Origin: UBA7332 sp051652645
GTDB lineage: Bacteria > Bacteroidota > Bacteroidia > Bacteroidales > UBA7332
Length of the DNA: 64,000 nucleotides
Direction: 5' to 3'
NCBI GenBank assembly: GCA_051652645.1
Contig: JBOFUP010000072.1
Coordinates: forward strand, 1 to 64,000
Under the pieces are notes generated by a model. That model saw nothing but the letters and a program-made list of their open reading frames with translations, was not told the origin of the DNA and did no database searches. Below, one piece after another: positions 8,134-18,237 of the stretch (position 1 is the stretch's first letter; every line of letters starts with the position of its first letter). The translations under genes and the position numbers were made by a program.

Positions 8134-11100
8134 TTATCTTATCTCTAATCGTGAGGAGCCACCTCCGAGTGGGATGAGTTCGATGCGAGTGGCTATCTGT
8201 TCGGTCATCTCTTGAACATGAGAGATGACTCCTACCTTACGGCCTTGGCTATGAAGAGTGTTTAGTGCCTCCATGGCCATTCGCAGGGTGTCGGGGTCGA
8301 GAGCTCCAAATCCTTCGTCTATGAAGAGTGTCTCAATCTGCATCTTCTCGGAGGTTAGTGAACTAAGTCCGAGCGCTAATGATAGTGATACGATGAAGGT
8401 CTCACCACCGCTGAGAGAAGCAGCAGAGCGACGATCATCACACATATATCTATCTACAACCATCAGCTGAAGAGTATCATCTATCCTCTCGAGTTGGTAT
8501 CTCTGATTGATCCTCTGAAGATCAATGTTTGCATACTCAAGAAGATAGTCGAGAGTGAATCCCATAGCTATTTTACGAAAGGCGTCACCTTGTGCAGAGC
8601 CAAAGAGTGAGTTGAGATTACTCCATCTGTCACTCAATGGTTTTATAGCATCTATGTTTTTCTGCACATCTGCACGCTTGGTTAGGTTGTCATTATGAGT
8701 GAACAACTTGTGATTTAACTCATTGTGTCTCTTTTGTAGAGCCTCTTGATCAGTGATAAGGGAACTCTTGAGAAGAGTAATATCCTGGACACTCAACTCT
8801 GGAACAAGCTCCGGGGCTGAGTGTTTTTTTATGCTTTCTCTATGTAGTCTCTCCTGTGTGGTGAGTACCGTGAGCTCTTTATCAAGATCATCAATATACT
8901 CTCTTATTTTTTCAATCTCTTCGAGGGGAGTGATAAGTGTATTCTCTATCACCTCGAGTGTTAATTGGTCACTATGCTTACTATTATAGCTCACTATCCA
9001 CTCATTGAACAGACTCTGTGTCTCATTACTCTTGTGGAGTAACTCTTTATGCTGGTCTTGAGCTTGCTTATGAGATCCCATTTGTTGACTTAGTTGCTTG
9101 TCAAGTTGAGTGTATATATCATTTGCGTCACTCAAACCACGCTCTAATAGCTCTATCTTCCGTTTGTTTATCTTGAGGTAATCAATGACGCTTAATCCAT
9201 CTAGGAGAGCATTACGCTGAGCTGTTTGAGTGTCATAATCGTGCTTAACCTTGTCATACTCCTTTTTGCTCTCGATGATCTGATAAACAACTCCTTTGTG
9301 CTTAGTCTCAATAGTAGCTATCCTTAGCTTAACCTCTTGTAGTTCTTTATCGTGGTCCTCTTGTTGTTTCTTATTTATGTTCCATTGTGTAGCTACACTT
9401 CTCAACCTTTCGAGGAATGATGTATCTCCCCATACTTCATACTCAAAGTGTGGTTGTAATTGTTCATTGAGCTGTTTGTATAGTATGGCTAGTTCAGAGC
9501 GTAGATTATCATAGAGTGCTTGGTCACGACTCTCTATCCTCTTTAGTTCATTGAGTTTGTTACGGCGGGCTTCTATGCTCTCTTTTTGTTTATTCCTACT
9601 CTGCTCTTGTTCTCTTATACTATTTGATACTCTTTCTATCTCCTTATTGTGCTTTATCACCTTGTTAATACGCTCATTTATCGATGTTTTAGCGTTGAGG
9701 CCATGCTTGATAGAGGCATCTAGCTGATCAACAGTGGGTAGTACCTCTTCACTATATCCACCTATTGGAGATTGATGGTATAGTTCTCTCTCATTATCTT
9801 GAATGGATCTCTGTTTGATTAACTCTTGGGTGTTGCTTTCTATCTGCTCCTTTGACCTATCTATCTCAATGATCGATCTTTCACGACTGTTAAGCGTCTG
9901 ATTATATTTTTCCTGACTCTCGAGCTGTTTGCTACGTAATTCACTAGCTAGTAATACTAGCTCATCCTCTAGATAATTTGCATAGGGGTGATCTTCAGAT
10001 CCGCAAACAGGACATGGAGTATGGAGTTTGAGTGTAGATCGCAGAGATGCTACGCTAGTGGAGATGGTTCTATCGGCTTGTTCGAAAAGAGCTGTGTCAC
10101 TCTCAAGTTGTGATTTGAGCAAAGGTAACTTAACATCAATCTGTGAGATCTCTTCTTCTTTATCCTTAAGAGAGAGTTTCTCCTTAGTGATGATATTGCT
10201 AATACGCTCTATCTCTTTCTGTGCTTCCTCCACCCTCTTTATCCTCTCACGAGCAGTCTGAAGCAGCTCTATCTCTTTCTCTACTTCTTGATATTCTGAC
10301 TGTAGTTCCTCATGACTACCGAGCTGGGTGGCTCGCAGTTGGGTTAGTTGATCACTCTTTAGCTTGATCTGTTGCTCTATCTCTTTGTCCTCCTCTAGTT
10401 GATGTGAGAGAGTTTTGTCTATTTCTTCACTTTTAGTTCTAGTGCTAGAGATCTGAGACTTGAGTTGAGATAGAGCTTGATGATCTTTATAATACTTAGT
10501 GATACTCTGATCCAGTAACACAGCATTAGGGACAAGGGATGAGAATGAGCTGTTTTTGTCAAACCAATCTAGGATGATCTCTATTGCCTCTTTCAGACCC
10601 TTCTCTTGCTCCTGCTGAGTGGTTAGTTGTTGGGATAGCTCACTCGATTCTGCATTTAATTGTTTGAGGCTAGAGTCAAGCTTTTCGAGTGATGTAGAAA
10701 GTGTTTGTATGGTGTTGTCTATCTTACGAGCACTCTCAACGAGGGGTTCTTGATCACTCTGCAATTGCTGTTCTTTCTCTAGCTTACTCTTAGCCTCAAC
10801 TTGCTTTAGCTTAGCCTCATCGATCTGACTACCTATTCTCTCAATGGATATTGAGAGTTCGGATATGGTCTGTTCTGCGGATAGAATCTGTAGATGGAGT
10901 TGAGTAATATCACTCCTTATCTGTCGCAAAGGAGCTAGACGTTGGCTCAAATCGAGGAGTTGTCTCTTAGACTGTGATTGCTCTATGAGCTGACTATGGT
11001 GTTTAAGCTTACTCAAGGAGCTTTCGTGTAGCTTATCGAGACTTGTTTGTTCGCTCCACCATTTGAGTTGATCGTTAGCCTTCTCTAGCTTGCCTTTTAG

Positions 11101-11838
11101 CTCTTTATCGATAAAAGTAATAGAGAGAAGTGATTGCTCTAGCTCTTGAAGCTCATCCGGATTTAGTATCTCTAGGTGATCAACCCTATTCTCCAGATCC
11201 TTGAGTTGACGTGTGAGTTCTGTGGATCTGTTGTAGATCTCCATAGATATCTTATTGAACTGCTCCGAGCCTGTGAGTTTCATCAATAGGTCCGACTTCT
11301 CATTATCTCCTGCTCTGAGGAAGTTGGCAAACTCCCCTTGGGCAAGCAACACTGTACGGGTGAACTGCTCATAGGTGAGACCGATGAGTTCGACAAGTTG
11401 TTCGCGAAGTTGTATGAGCGTTCCTTGAAGCTCTCTGCCACTTTTGAGTTCTATGACCTGAAGTGAAATGGGTTGAAATGTACCTGTGGCCTTATTACGT
11501 GCTCTCTTTATGGTGCATCGAGATCTATATGTTAGCCCATTAAGAGCAACGAAGTCCACTTCGGCATATCCATTACCCGAACCACGACGAAGGAGGTTAC
11601 GAACATCTGACTGCTGAATACCATCTTTGAGTTTGACGTTAGAGGATGCGCTCTTTACTCTAGGTGTATTTGTATAGAGTGCAATGGTTATTGCATCTAG
11701 TATGGTTGATTTGCCCGATCCTGTTGCTCCAGTAATGGCAAAGAGCGATGCTGAGGCTAGAGGTTCACTCGTGAAATCTATAGTGTGTAGCCCCTCGAGG
11801 GAGGCTATGTTTTCGATACGTATTGCTAGAATTTTCAT
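8134..11838 (-). CDS. sbcC: SbcC, ATPase subunit of the SbcCD nuclease
   Basis: SMC-like DNA repair ATPase (Rad50 homologue) that works with SbcD to cut hairpins and blocked DNA ends. The N-terminal Walker A is GATGSGKST (about residues 36-44). It is followed by the Q-loop segment TRTVLLAQGEFANFL, long Gln/Glu-rich coiled coils, and a zinc hook CPVCG near residue 610. A second coiled coil leads to the C-terminal ABC signature LSGGE (about 1142) and Walker B LFIDEGFGALD. At 1234 aa it is in the upper range for the family. sbcD lies just upstream with a 26-base gap, so the two form an operon. Confidence 0.94.
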   Translation of the reverse strand: MKILAIRIENIASLEGLHTIDFTSEPLASASLFAITGATGSGKSTILDAITIALYTNTPRVKSASSNVKLKDGIQQSDVRNLLRRGSGNGYAEVDFVALNGLTYRSRCTIKRARNKATGTFQPISLQVIELKSGRELQGTLIQLREQLVELIGLTYEQFTRTVLLAQGEFANFLRAGDNEKSDLLMKLTGSEQFNKISMEIYNRSTELTRQLKDLENRVDHLEILNPDELQELEQSLLSITFIDKELKGKLEKANDQLKWWSEQTSLDKLHESSLSKLKHHSQLIEQSQSKRQLLDLSQRLAPLRQIRSDITQLHLQILSAEQTISELSISIERIGSQIDEAKLKQVEAKSKLEKEQQLQSDQEPLVESARKIDNTIQTLSTSLEKLDSSLKQLNAESSELSQQLTTQQEQEKGLKEAIEIILDWFDKNSSFSSLVPNAVLLDQSITKYYKDHQALSQLKSQISSTRTKSEEIDKTLSHQLEEDKEIEQQIKLKSDQLTQLRATQLGSHEELQSEYQEVEKEIELLQTARERIKRVEEAQKEIERISNIITKEKLSLKDKEEEISQIDVKLPLLKSQLESDTALFEQADRTISTSVASLRSTLKLHTPCPVCGSEDHPYANYLEDELVLLASELRSKQLESQEKYNQTLNSRERSIIEIDRSKEQIESNTQELIKQRSIQDNERELYHQSPIGGYSEEVLPTVDQLDASIKHGLNAKTSINERINKVIKHNKEIERVSNSIREQEQSRNKQKESIEARRNKLNELKRIESRDQALYDNLRSELAILYKQLNEQLQPHFEYEVWGDTSFLERLRSVATQWNINKKQQEDHDKELQEVKLRIATIETKHKGVVYQIIESKKEYDKVKHDYDTQTAQRNALLDGLSVIDYLKINKRKIELLERGLSDANDIYTQLDKQLSQQMGSHKQAQDQHKELLHKSNETQSLFNEWIVSYNSKHSDQLTLEVIENTLITPLEEIEKIREYIDDLDKELTVLTTQERLHRESIKKHSAPELVPELSVQDITLLKSSLITDQEALQKRHNELNHKLFTHNDNLTKRADVQKNIDAIKPLSDRWSNLNSLFGSAQGDAFRKIAMGFTLDYLLEYANIDLQRINQRYQLERIDDTLQLMVVDRYMCDDRRSAASLSGGETFIVSLSLALGLSSLTSEKMQIETLFIDEGFGALDPDTLRMAMEALNTLHSQGRKVGVISHVQEMTEQIATRIELIPLGGGSSRLEIR

Positions 11839-11864
11839 CTCTTTCTCTGTAAGGGGTGTGATTA

Positions 11865-13127
11865 CTATTGTTCTGCGTTGAGGATACTCTGCTGAGCCTC
11901 ACGGAAGAGCTCCTCTAACTCTGCTGGCATCTCATCGCTGTACTTACTACGATAGTATCTCTTAGCCACCTCTAGTGGGGATATCTTACGGTACTCCTCA
12001 ATAGAGAGTTGTCTCTCGTGTGATTGATCCTCCTTTTGTGGGTAGCTTGTTGTTATTCGGCAGAGCCTAACGGATTTGTTCTTTACCACGCTCTCCACTT
12101 GTGAGCGTATGGTGGTGTCGGGCTGCGTTATCAGCACTCGTACCTCAAGAAAGGGTGAGCTATCATCTGCTTCACCCTCTGGGAGTGCCTCAAGGAGTGG
12201 TATAATGTTCTCTATTGTCTCTGGAGAATTGGGAATAGTTATCATCTCCACTCTTTCAAGGAATGGAATACGCGTGATGGATGGTATCCCCTCTTTGTCA
12301 ATCTCTACGAGGTTTACTCCATGCTTGTAGTTCTTCTCAGCAAATGAGAGAGGCAGGGGTGAACCACAGTATCTGACGCTCTCACGATGGGATACTCTCT
12401 GTGACTTATGTATATGCCCTAGGGCTGTGTATGCCACTCCGGCTGATGTGTCGAATATCTCTGGTGGTACAGACTCGAGCCCTCCAACGAGGTGTCGCTC
12501 TGAATTATCATCTATAGAGAATTCAGAGCCTGTTGCCTGGAGATGTCCCATAGCTATGATAGGTATTGCCTTTGGCCCTATGATCTCTTTGGCTCTTGAG
12601 ATTACCCTACGGTAGAACTCTCGTACGGCTGCAGACTCTCTGTCGTCGTTAATGTCTATATCATCACGTGGTATGATAGGAAGGTCTCCTTGACGAAGAA
12701 AAGGCACAGCTAAGACGTAAGCTGTAACCTCTGGATTGGAGCCTCTATGAAGTGGTATAATTAGTGAATCCCAATCTATCTCACCCTCTTTCCACTCAAC
12801 TACACCTCTAACATATATACCCTGAGACTCGAGTATCTCTCTTGGGGCTTGAAGCCTTGCTCCTGAATCGTGATTGCCAGAGGTGATTACTATCTCCAGA
12901 TTGGGGTTTTCACTCACAAGGCTATTGAGGAGTGTATAGAGCATTTTCTGTGAAGCGGCCGATGGGTTGGCTGTATCGAAGATATCTCCTGATACGATGA
13001 TGGCATCGGGGTTCTCCTGTTTGACAACCTCTCTTAACCAATCGAAGAGCCTTTTGTATTCGTCTGTTCTATCGTGAGTAAAAAAACTCTGTCCTATGTG
13101 CCAATCGGATGTATGTATTATTCTCAT
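11865..13127 (-). CDS. sbcD: SbcD, exonuclease subunit of SbcCD
   Basis: Mre11-type metallophosphoesterase nuclease. The phosphoesterase motifs are all present: DWH (residues 8-10), SGDIFD (about 45-50), GNHDSG, and a later GHIHKS metal-binding His pair. At 420 aa it is complete, with a C-terminal capping region. It precedes sbcC in the same operon. It should act on double-strand ends and palindromic hairpins, of which this window has several. Confidence 0.94.
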   Translation of the reverse strand: MRIIHTSDWHIGQSFFTHDRTDEYKRLFDWLREVVKQENPDAIIVSGDIFDTANPSAASQKMLYTLLNSLVSENPNLEIVITSGNHDSGARLQAPREILESQGIYVRGVVEWKEGEIDWDSLIIPLHRGSNPEVTAYVLAVPFLRQGDLPIIPRDDIDINDDRESAAVREFYRRVISRAKEIIGPKAIPIIAMGHLQATGSEFSIDDNSERHLVGGLESVPPEIFDTSAGVAYTALGHIHKSQRVSHRESVRYCGSPLPLSFAEKNYKHGVNLVEIDKEGIPSITRIPFLERVEMITIPNSPETIENIIPLLEALPEGEADDSSPFLEVRVLITQPDTTIRSQVESVVKNKSVRLCRITTSYPQKEDQSHERQLSIEEYRKISPLEVAKRYYRSKYSDEMPAELEELFREAQQSILNAEQ

Positions 13128-13223
13128 AAGAGGGTTTTGTGGTTATGTGTCAAGGGTGATTAAACGCGCTTTTCTTTGAACTAAAGTGGTGTGGTGTCTC
13201 ACTGTTTGTAGAGAGTGAAAATA

Positions 13224-13865
13224 CTATTCATAATAATCACGGTACAGCTTATCAACCTCTTTTGTGAGGTTCTGATTCGTATCTATATAGTTTTGGAAAA
13301 TAACTCCATTGATAACTATATGTGGTATTTGCTGCTCTTGAACAATGGTGTATTGTATTCCAAATATCCCTCGTACGGATCTTGCCTCTCCATATTGTAT
13401 GTAGTTTACCTCTAGACCAAATGGGAATAGGTTTCCATAAAGTGTTGTTGGTCTGCTTGGGTCGTAGTTTGCACTGTTCATGTATAATTGTGTGATCTTC
13501 TCTCTAAAGAGAGATAGATTGAGGTTGAAGTCTGGCTGTGAGAGAACTATACTGCTGAAGCTCTCAAAGAGTGGCTGAGGGAAGTTAGCTTGTGCAACTT
13601 GTACTCTTATCTCTGTGGTAGTAGATCTTAGGGTGACCATCGAGAGGGTGTCACTGGTCTCCCAATCCCATACGGGAACTTGTCTGTCGCTATACTGCTT
13701 GAGGGATAGGTCGAGGGTTTTCTGTGTAATACGTATAGTATTCCACGTGAGTAGTACCATACCTACACCGACGAATACCCCTATGGTGTCTATGATTGGT
13801 TTGTTATTTTTTAGCACACTATTAATTCTCTCAACTACTTTTTTCAGATTCACTCTAATCTTCAT
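13224..13865 (-). CDS. membrane-anchored protein of unknown function
   Basis: I do not recognise this 213-aa protein. A basic N-terminus (MKIRVNLKKV...) precedes one hydrophobic segment at about residues 26-42 (IGVFVGVGMVLLTW). A soluble domain of mixed strands and helices follows, with no cysteine pairs or catalytic motifs that I can see. The ORF ends DKLYRDYYE. It lies alone between sbcD, whose start is about 260 bases from its stop region in the same direction, and the decarboxylase operon. The small ORFs on the opposite strand here look like shadows. It is probably a genuine gene because the frame is intact, begins with a membrane anchor and shows ordinary codon use. Confidence 0.6.
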   Translation of the reverse strand: MKIRVNLKKVVERINSVLKNNKPIIDTIGVFVGVGMVLLTWNTIRITQKTLDLSLKQYSDRQVPVWDWETSDTLSMVTLRSTTTEIRVQVAQANFPQPLFESFSSIVLSQPDFNLNLSLFREKITQLYMNSANYDPSRPTTLYGNLFPFGLEVNYIQYGEARSVRGIFGIQYTIVQEQQIPHIVINGVIFQNYIDTNQNLTKEVDKLYRDYYE

Positions 13866-14025
13866 CTTTTTATTATAACTCTAGATTGTACAATGGTGAT
13901 GCGTGTAACGAACGAATAATTGTCGTTAAATTGATCTTGATTAGCAAATGTAGTTATTTGTATAATAAGTAAAGAGTATTTGTAGAGTAAAAAAGCTGGT
14001 GTGTTATGTGCCGTGATATAAAAGA

Positions 14026-14063
14026 AAATGAGAATCATACCTTATTAGGTATGACTCTCATTT
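14026..14063 (-). terminator. terminator of the methylmalonyl-CoA decarboxylase operon
   Basis: AAATGAGA-TCATACC pairs with GGTATGA-TCTCATTT around TTATTA, with one internal mismatch. It is followed on the minus strand by a T-rich run and lies about 40 bases after the mmdB stop. Confidence 0.8.
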
Positions 14064-14100
14064 CAGAATAATAGTCTTAATATACTAAAGTTGATTTCTC

Positions 14101-15261
14101 TTACATCAAGAATCCAAGAAGGATACCGGCAGCAACTGCAGAACCGATAACACCTGCTACGTTTGGACCCATAGCGTGCATCAAAAGGTAGTTAGATGGA
14201 TCGTACTCTAGACCTACGTGGTGTGAGATACGAGCCGAATCGGGCACTGCTGATACACCTGAGTTACCGATAAGTGGGTTGATCTTGTTATCCTTAGAAA
14301 GGAAGATATTGAAGAATTTCACAAATAGCACTCCAGTGGATGTAGCGATGATGAATGAAAGTGCTCCAAGAACAAAGATCTTAACTGAATCGATAGTAAG
14401 GAACTGTGTAGCTTGAGTTGAGGCTCCTACTGTTACACCTAACAACATTGTGATAACGTCGATAAGTGGTCCACGAGCTGTCTCAGCCAAACGACGAGTA
14501 ACGCCAGACTCTTTCACTAGGTTACCAAAGAATAGCATACCCAAAAGAGGAAGACCCGAAGGAACCAAGAATGTAGTCAACAACATACCTGCAATAGGGA
14601 AGATGATCTTCTCAGTCTGCGAAACCACACGAGGAGGTTTCATGCGGATAAGTCTCTCTTTCTTTGTTGTCAGAAGTCTCATTATCGGTGGCTGTATCAC
14701 TGGCACAAGTGCCATGTATGAGTAGGCCGAGATGGCAATGGCTCCCATCAAGTTAGGTGCTAACTTTGATGATAAGAAGATAGCTGTTGGTCCGTCTGCT
14801 CCACCAATAATACCGATAGCTCCGGCTTGGTTTGGCTCAAAGCCTAGGAATAGTGCAATCATATATGCACCGAAGATACCAAACTGTGCTGCAGCACCAA
14901 TAAGCATCAACTTAGGGTTGGAGATAAGAGCTGAGAAGTCAGTCATTGCACCAATTCCTAGGAAGATAAGCGGTGGATACCACCCTTGCTGAACCCCTTG
15001 ATAGAGGATATTAAGCACTGAGCCCTCTTCGTAGATACCCACTTGCAGACCTGCGTCTTTGAATGGGATATTACCAATAAGCATACCAAATCCTATTGGA
15101 ATCAACAACATTGGCTCCCACTCTTTGGCAATGGCGAGAGTAATGAATATCAATCCGATTAGGATCATCACACCGTGTTGCCAAGTGAAATTGGCAAATC
15201 CGGTGAAGGTGATAAACTCGGCTAAGTTTTCACCCAAGAATGAAAAGAATGTTCCGTCCAT
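14101..15261 (-). CDS. mmdB: Na+-translocating methylmalonyl-CoA decarboxylase beta subunit
   Basis: Integral membrane subunit that decarboxylates carboxybiotin and couples this to Na+ export. The 386-residue sequence is almost entirely hydrophobic, with about ten membrane segments. It contains the family signatures GAMTDFSALISNPK and GIIGGADGPTAIFLSSKLAP and the late GNSGVSAVPDSAR segment, around the Asp and Ser residues implicated in Na+ and proton handling. It is the last gene of the mce-mmdA-oadG-mmdC-mmdB operon, 5 bases after the biotin carrier. Sequence alone cannot separate mmdB from oadB or gcdB; the adjacent epimerase favours methylmalonyl-CoA as substrate. Confidence 0.93.
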   Translation of the reverse strand: MDGTFFSFLGENLAEFITFTGFANFTWQHGVMILIGLIFITLAIAKEWEPMLLIPIGFGMLIGNIPFKDAGLQVGIYEEGSVLNILYQGVQQGWYPPLIFLGIGAMTDFSALISNPKLMLIGAAAQFGIFGAYMIALFLGFEPNQAGAIGIIGGADGPTAIFLSSKLAPNLMGAIAISAYSYMALVPVIQPPIMRLLTTKKERLIRMKPPRVVSQTEKIIFPIAGMLLTTFLVPSGLPLLGMLFFGNLVKESGVTRRLAETARGPLIDVITMLLGVTVGASTQATQFLTIDSVKIFVLGALSFIIATSTGVLFVKFFNIFLSKDNKINPLIGNSGVSAVPDSARISHHVGLEYDPSNYLLMHAMGPNVAGVIGSAVAAGILLGFLM

Positions 15262-15266
15262 AGTGT

Positions 15267-15695
15267 TTATCCAATAATAATTAGATCTGCACCTTCAAGA
15301 ACAGAATCACCTTTTGTTACTTTTATCTCAATCACCTTACCTGCTTTGTCTGCATTGATGTTGTTCTCCATCTTCATAGCCTCAAGCACAGCGATTTTCT
15401 GTCCTACTTTGATCTCATCACCAACTTTCACATTCACATCAAGGATAACCCCTGGAAGTGGTGAGCGAACAGCACCTGGTGTGCTACCTGCAGACTGACG
15501 TGTCACAACTGGTGTGCCAGCTGAGGTTGTTGGAGCAGCTGCCGGGCGTGAGATAGTTTTTAGTTTCTTTACAGTACGCTCAATCTCAACAGTATATGGA
15601 GTACCATTAACCTCAATTTGAGCTACGTTATCTTCTACGGCATCAACGTTTACTTTATATTCGTTTCCGTTGATCTTAAACTTAAATTCTTTCAT
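15267..15695 (-). CDS. mmdC: biotin carboxyl carrier subunit of methylmalonyl-CoA decarboxylase
   Basis: Carries the carboxyl group from the carboxytransferase to the membrane decarboxylase. The C-terminal biotinyl domain contains EAMKMEN, with the acceptor lysine at position 108 of 142, preceded by SPLPGVI as in biotin carriers. A Pro/Ala/Thr-rich linker (PAAAPTTSAGTP) follows an N-terminal beta-rich segment. The gene sits between the OadG-like protein and mmdB with short spacings, fully consistent with the complex. Confidence 0.92.
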   Translation of the reverse strand: MKEFKFKINGNEYKVNVDAVEDNVAQIEVNGTPYTVEIERTVKKLKTISRPAAAPTTSAGTPVVTRQSAGSTPGAVRSPLPGVILDVNVKVGDEIKVGQKIAVLEAMKMENNINADKAGKVIEIKVTKGDSVLEGADLIIIG

Positions 15696-15716
15696 CGGAT
15701 TTTTCAGTTAATTTGG

Positions 15717-16619
15717 TTAGTTTTTCTTTGGCACATCTCTCAAACCATAGATCTTAGAACTCCATGGAGAGTAGTTTCTAGTTACACGATTGATAGTCAA
15801 GACTGTGTTCTCTAGATCATGTGCTTCATTATTGTATTCATAAAGAGCCATAGCAATAGCTGCCATCACCTCACCAGAAGCTTCTGATGCATCCGAAGGT
15901 GAAGCTTTAACTGGAGTACCAGCTAACTTAGCTGCATTGCGCTTACTCATGGCGATAGCTATCTTACCGATAGACTTGAATACAAAGAATAGAATACAAA
16001 GAGCACCAAACACTACCATCATAGCTGTGATAGACATACCAACACCCTTAGGGTCGTTTGCCTTGAACTTCTCTACCGCTTCATTTCCACTCTTAATGAT
16101 GTTGTTAGTGGATGGAGTGATTTTATCAGCTAATTTCCACACACCAAACTTACCATCTTCGCTTCTAGCCCACGTTTGGTTGGCCATCATCGGAGGGATA
16201 GTAACACTATCAATAAGAGTAGCACCATTCGAATCGAATATTGCTAGGAAGTTAGACCTTGTTGGGTCGAAGGTAAAATTCAGGTGGAAAGTACCACGCT
16301 CAGGCATCTGGTCAGCCCAGAAGATGATGTGCTGACGAGGCTTAACCTTCGTCATAATATCCCCCTTAGGGATAGAGTACATCTTAGGGTTGTTTATGTC
16401 TGTGGTTAGGTAACACCCTCCCAAATCAACTGAACCAGGTGAATCATTATAGATTTCAATCCACGGCGAATGCTTGCCGTAGTCATCTTGGTAGTTATCA
16501 ATATTCTCAGTCATCACCTCATTAAGGCGTAGGTATATTGCTTGTTGTGCAGATAGACCTGTAGAGAGAATAATAGCTAATGCAACTAACCAAAAACTTT
16601 TGCTTATTCTGCTATTCAT
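15717..16619 (-). CDS. OadG-family subunit with N-terminal lamin-tail domain
   Basis: This takes the position and role of the small delta/gamma membrane subunit that holds the decarboxylase together. A signal peptide (about residues 1-24, ending LSAQQ) is followed by a lamin-tail-like beta-sandwich (LRLNEVMTEN...SPWIEIYNDS...VDLGGCYLT). After a linker comes one strong membrane helix at about 195-215 (ITAMMVVFGALCILFFVF), then a cytosolic AMS-rich tail typical of OadG. At 300 aa it is far longer than the roughly 80-120 aa of classical OadG because of the exported domain. The extracytoplasmic domain has no established role; anchoring or assembly is my inference. Confidence 0.8.
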   Translation of the reverse strand: MNSRISKSFWLVALAIILSTGLSAQQAIYLRLNEVMTENIDNYQDDYGKHSPWIEIYNDSPGSVDLGGCYLTTDINNPKMYSIPKGDIMTKVKPRQHIIFWADQMPERGTFHLNFTFDPTRSNFLAIFDSNGATLIDSVTIPPMMANQTWARSEDGKFGVWKLADKITPSTNNIIKSGNEAVEKFKANDPKGVGMSITAMMVVFGALCILFFVFKSIGKIAIAMSKRNAAKLAGTPVKASPSDASEASGEVMAAIAMALYEYNNEAHDLENTVLTINRVTRNYSPWSSKIYGLRDVPKKN

Positions 16620-16634
16620 CTTCAGTAAGTTGGA

Positions 16635-18188
16635 TTAAAGTGGAAGGTTGTCGTGTTTCTTAGCTGGATTGGTCAACTTCTTAGTCTGAAGTTGCTGAAG
16701 AGCACGTATGATGCGGAAACGAGTATTACGCGGCTCGATAATATCATCAATGTAGCCATATTTAGCAGCATTGTATGGATTAGCAAATGCCTCGCGGTAT
16801 TCCTCTTCCTTCTGTGCAGCAGTAGCAGCTGGATCCTCTGAGGCAGCTACCTCTTTAGAGAAGATAACCTCAACGGCTCCTGATGGTCCCATCACAGCAA
16901 TCTCAGCCGTTGGCCAAGCGTAGTTCATATCACCACGTAGGTGTTTTGACGACATCACACAATATGCACCTCCGTAAGACTTACGAAGAGTAACTGTAAC
17001 TTTTGGCACAGTGGCTTCACCGTAAGCATAAAGAAGTTTAGCCCCGTGAAGAATCACACCGCCATACTCCTGACCCGTACCAGGAAGGAATCCAGGAACG
17101 TCAACTAGAGTAACCAAAGGAATATTGAAAGCATCGCAGAAACGAACAAAACGAGCTGCTTTGCGCGATGCGTTGATATCCAATACACCCGCCATCACCT
17201 TAGGCTGGTTAGCAACAATACCAACAGATTGGCCGTTGAAACGAGCAAAACCAACGATGATGTTTTGAGCATAATCACGATGTACCTCAAGGAACTCACC
17301 ATTATCAACAATCGCTCCAATAACCTCATACATATCGTATGGCTTATTCGGGCTATCTGGAATTATGTCATTCAGACCATCCTCTAGACGATCGATAGGG
17401 TCGTTAGTGTCATATAGAGGTGCCTCTTCTAGGTTGTTTTGTGGAAGGAATCCAATCAACTTGCGTATCAACTTCAACCCATCCTCCTCTGTATCTACAG
17501 CGAAGTGAGCCACACCTGACTTAGTTGAGTGAACACTAGCACCACCAAGTTGCTCTTGTGTCACATCTTCACCAGTAACTGTCTTTACAACCTTAGGGCC
17601 TGTCAAGAACATGTAACTAGTTCCTTTTGTCATGATGTTGAAATCGGTCAATGCTGGAGAGTAAACCGCTCCACCTGCACATGGGCCAAAGATACCCGAA
17701 ATCTGAGGAATAACTCCAGATGCAAGAATATTGCGTTGGAAGATCTCCGTGTAACCAGCCAAGGCATTAACACCCTCTTGAATACGAGCACCACCCGAAT
17801 CGTTGATACCAATACAAGGAGCACCCATCTTCATAGCTTGATCCATCACTTTACAGATCTTCATAGCAAATGCCTCAGAGAGCGATCCACCGAAGACAGT
17901 GAAGTCTTGAGCATAAACATATACCAAGCGTCCGTCGATGGTTCCATATCCTGTAACTACCCCGTCTCCTAGGTAGCTCTCTTTCTCTATTCCAAAGTTT
18001 GTGCAGCGGTGAGTAACAAACATGTCGAACTCCTCGAAACTACCCTCATCAAGTAGCATATCGATTCTCTCACGAGCAGTGTATTTACCTTTTTTGTGCT
18101 GAGAAGCAATTCTCTTCTCTCCACCACCTAAGCGAGCTTTTTCTCTTAGTTGAATCAGCTCTTTAACCTTTTCCAGTTGATGACTCAT
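16635..18188 (-). CDS. mmdA: methylmalonyl-CoA decarboxylase carboxytransferase alpha subunit
   Basis: Transfers the carboxyl of methylmalonyl-CoA to biotin, giving propionyl-CoA. The 517 aa show the two-lobed carboxyltransferase fold of PccB/MmdA: N-terminal ERIDMLLDEGSFEEFD, the oxyanion segment DSGGARIQEGV, GPCAGGAVYSPAL, then C-terminal DVPGFLPGTGQE and KSYGGAYCVM. It follows the epimerase gene by about 50 bases and begins the membrane-complex genes. Similarity to the propionyl-CoA carboxylase beta chain is expected; linkage to mmdB decides for the decarboxylase. Confidence 0.94.
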   Translation of the reverse strand: MSHQLEKVKELIQLREKARLGGGEKRIASQHKKGKYTARERIDMLLDEGSFEEFDMFVTHRCTNFGIEKESYLGDGVVTGYGTIDGRLVYVYAQDFTVFGGSLSEAFAMKICKVMDQAMKMGAPCIGINDSGGARIQEGVNALAGYTEIFQRNILASGVIPQISGIFGPCAGGAVYSPALTDFNIMTKGTSYMFLTGPKVVKTVTGEDVTQEQLGGASVHSTKSGVAHFAVDTEEDGLKLIRKLIGFLPQNNLEEAPLYDTNDPIDRLEDGLNDIIPDSPNKPYDMYEVIGAIVDNGEFLEVHRDYAQNIIVGFARFNGQSVGIVANQPKVMAGVLDINASRKAARFVRFCDAFNIPLVTLVDVPGFLPGTGQEYGGVILHGAKLLYAYGEATVPKVTVTLRKSYGGAYCVMSSKHLRGDMNYAWPTAEIAVMGPSGAVEVIFSKEVAASEDPAATAAQKEEEYREAFANPYNAAKYGYIDDIIEPRNTRFRIIRALQQLQTKKLTNPAKKHDNLPL

Positions 18189-18237
18189 GTCGATTAGATT
18201 TGTTTAGTTTTTTTCTAGTATATATACGGTCAATTTA

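Noticed and set aside
12076..12330. Plus-strand ORF inside sbcD
   Set aside because: It is a shadow of the sbcD coding frame; same for the many ORFs opposite sbcC, lptD and mmdB.
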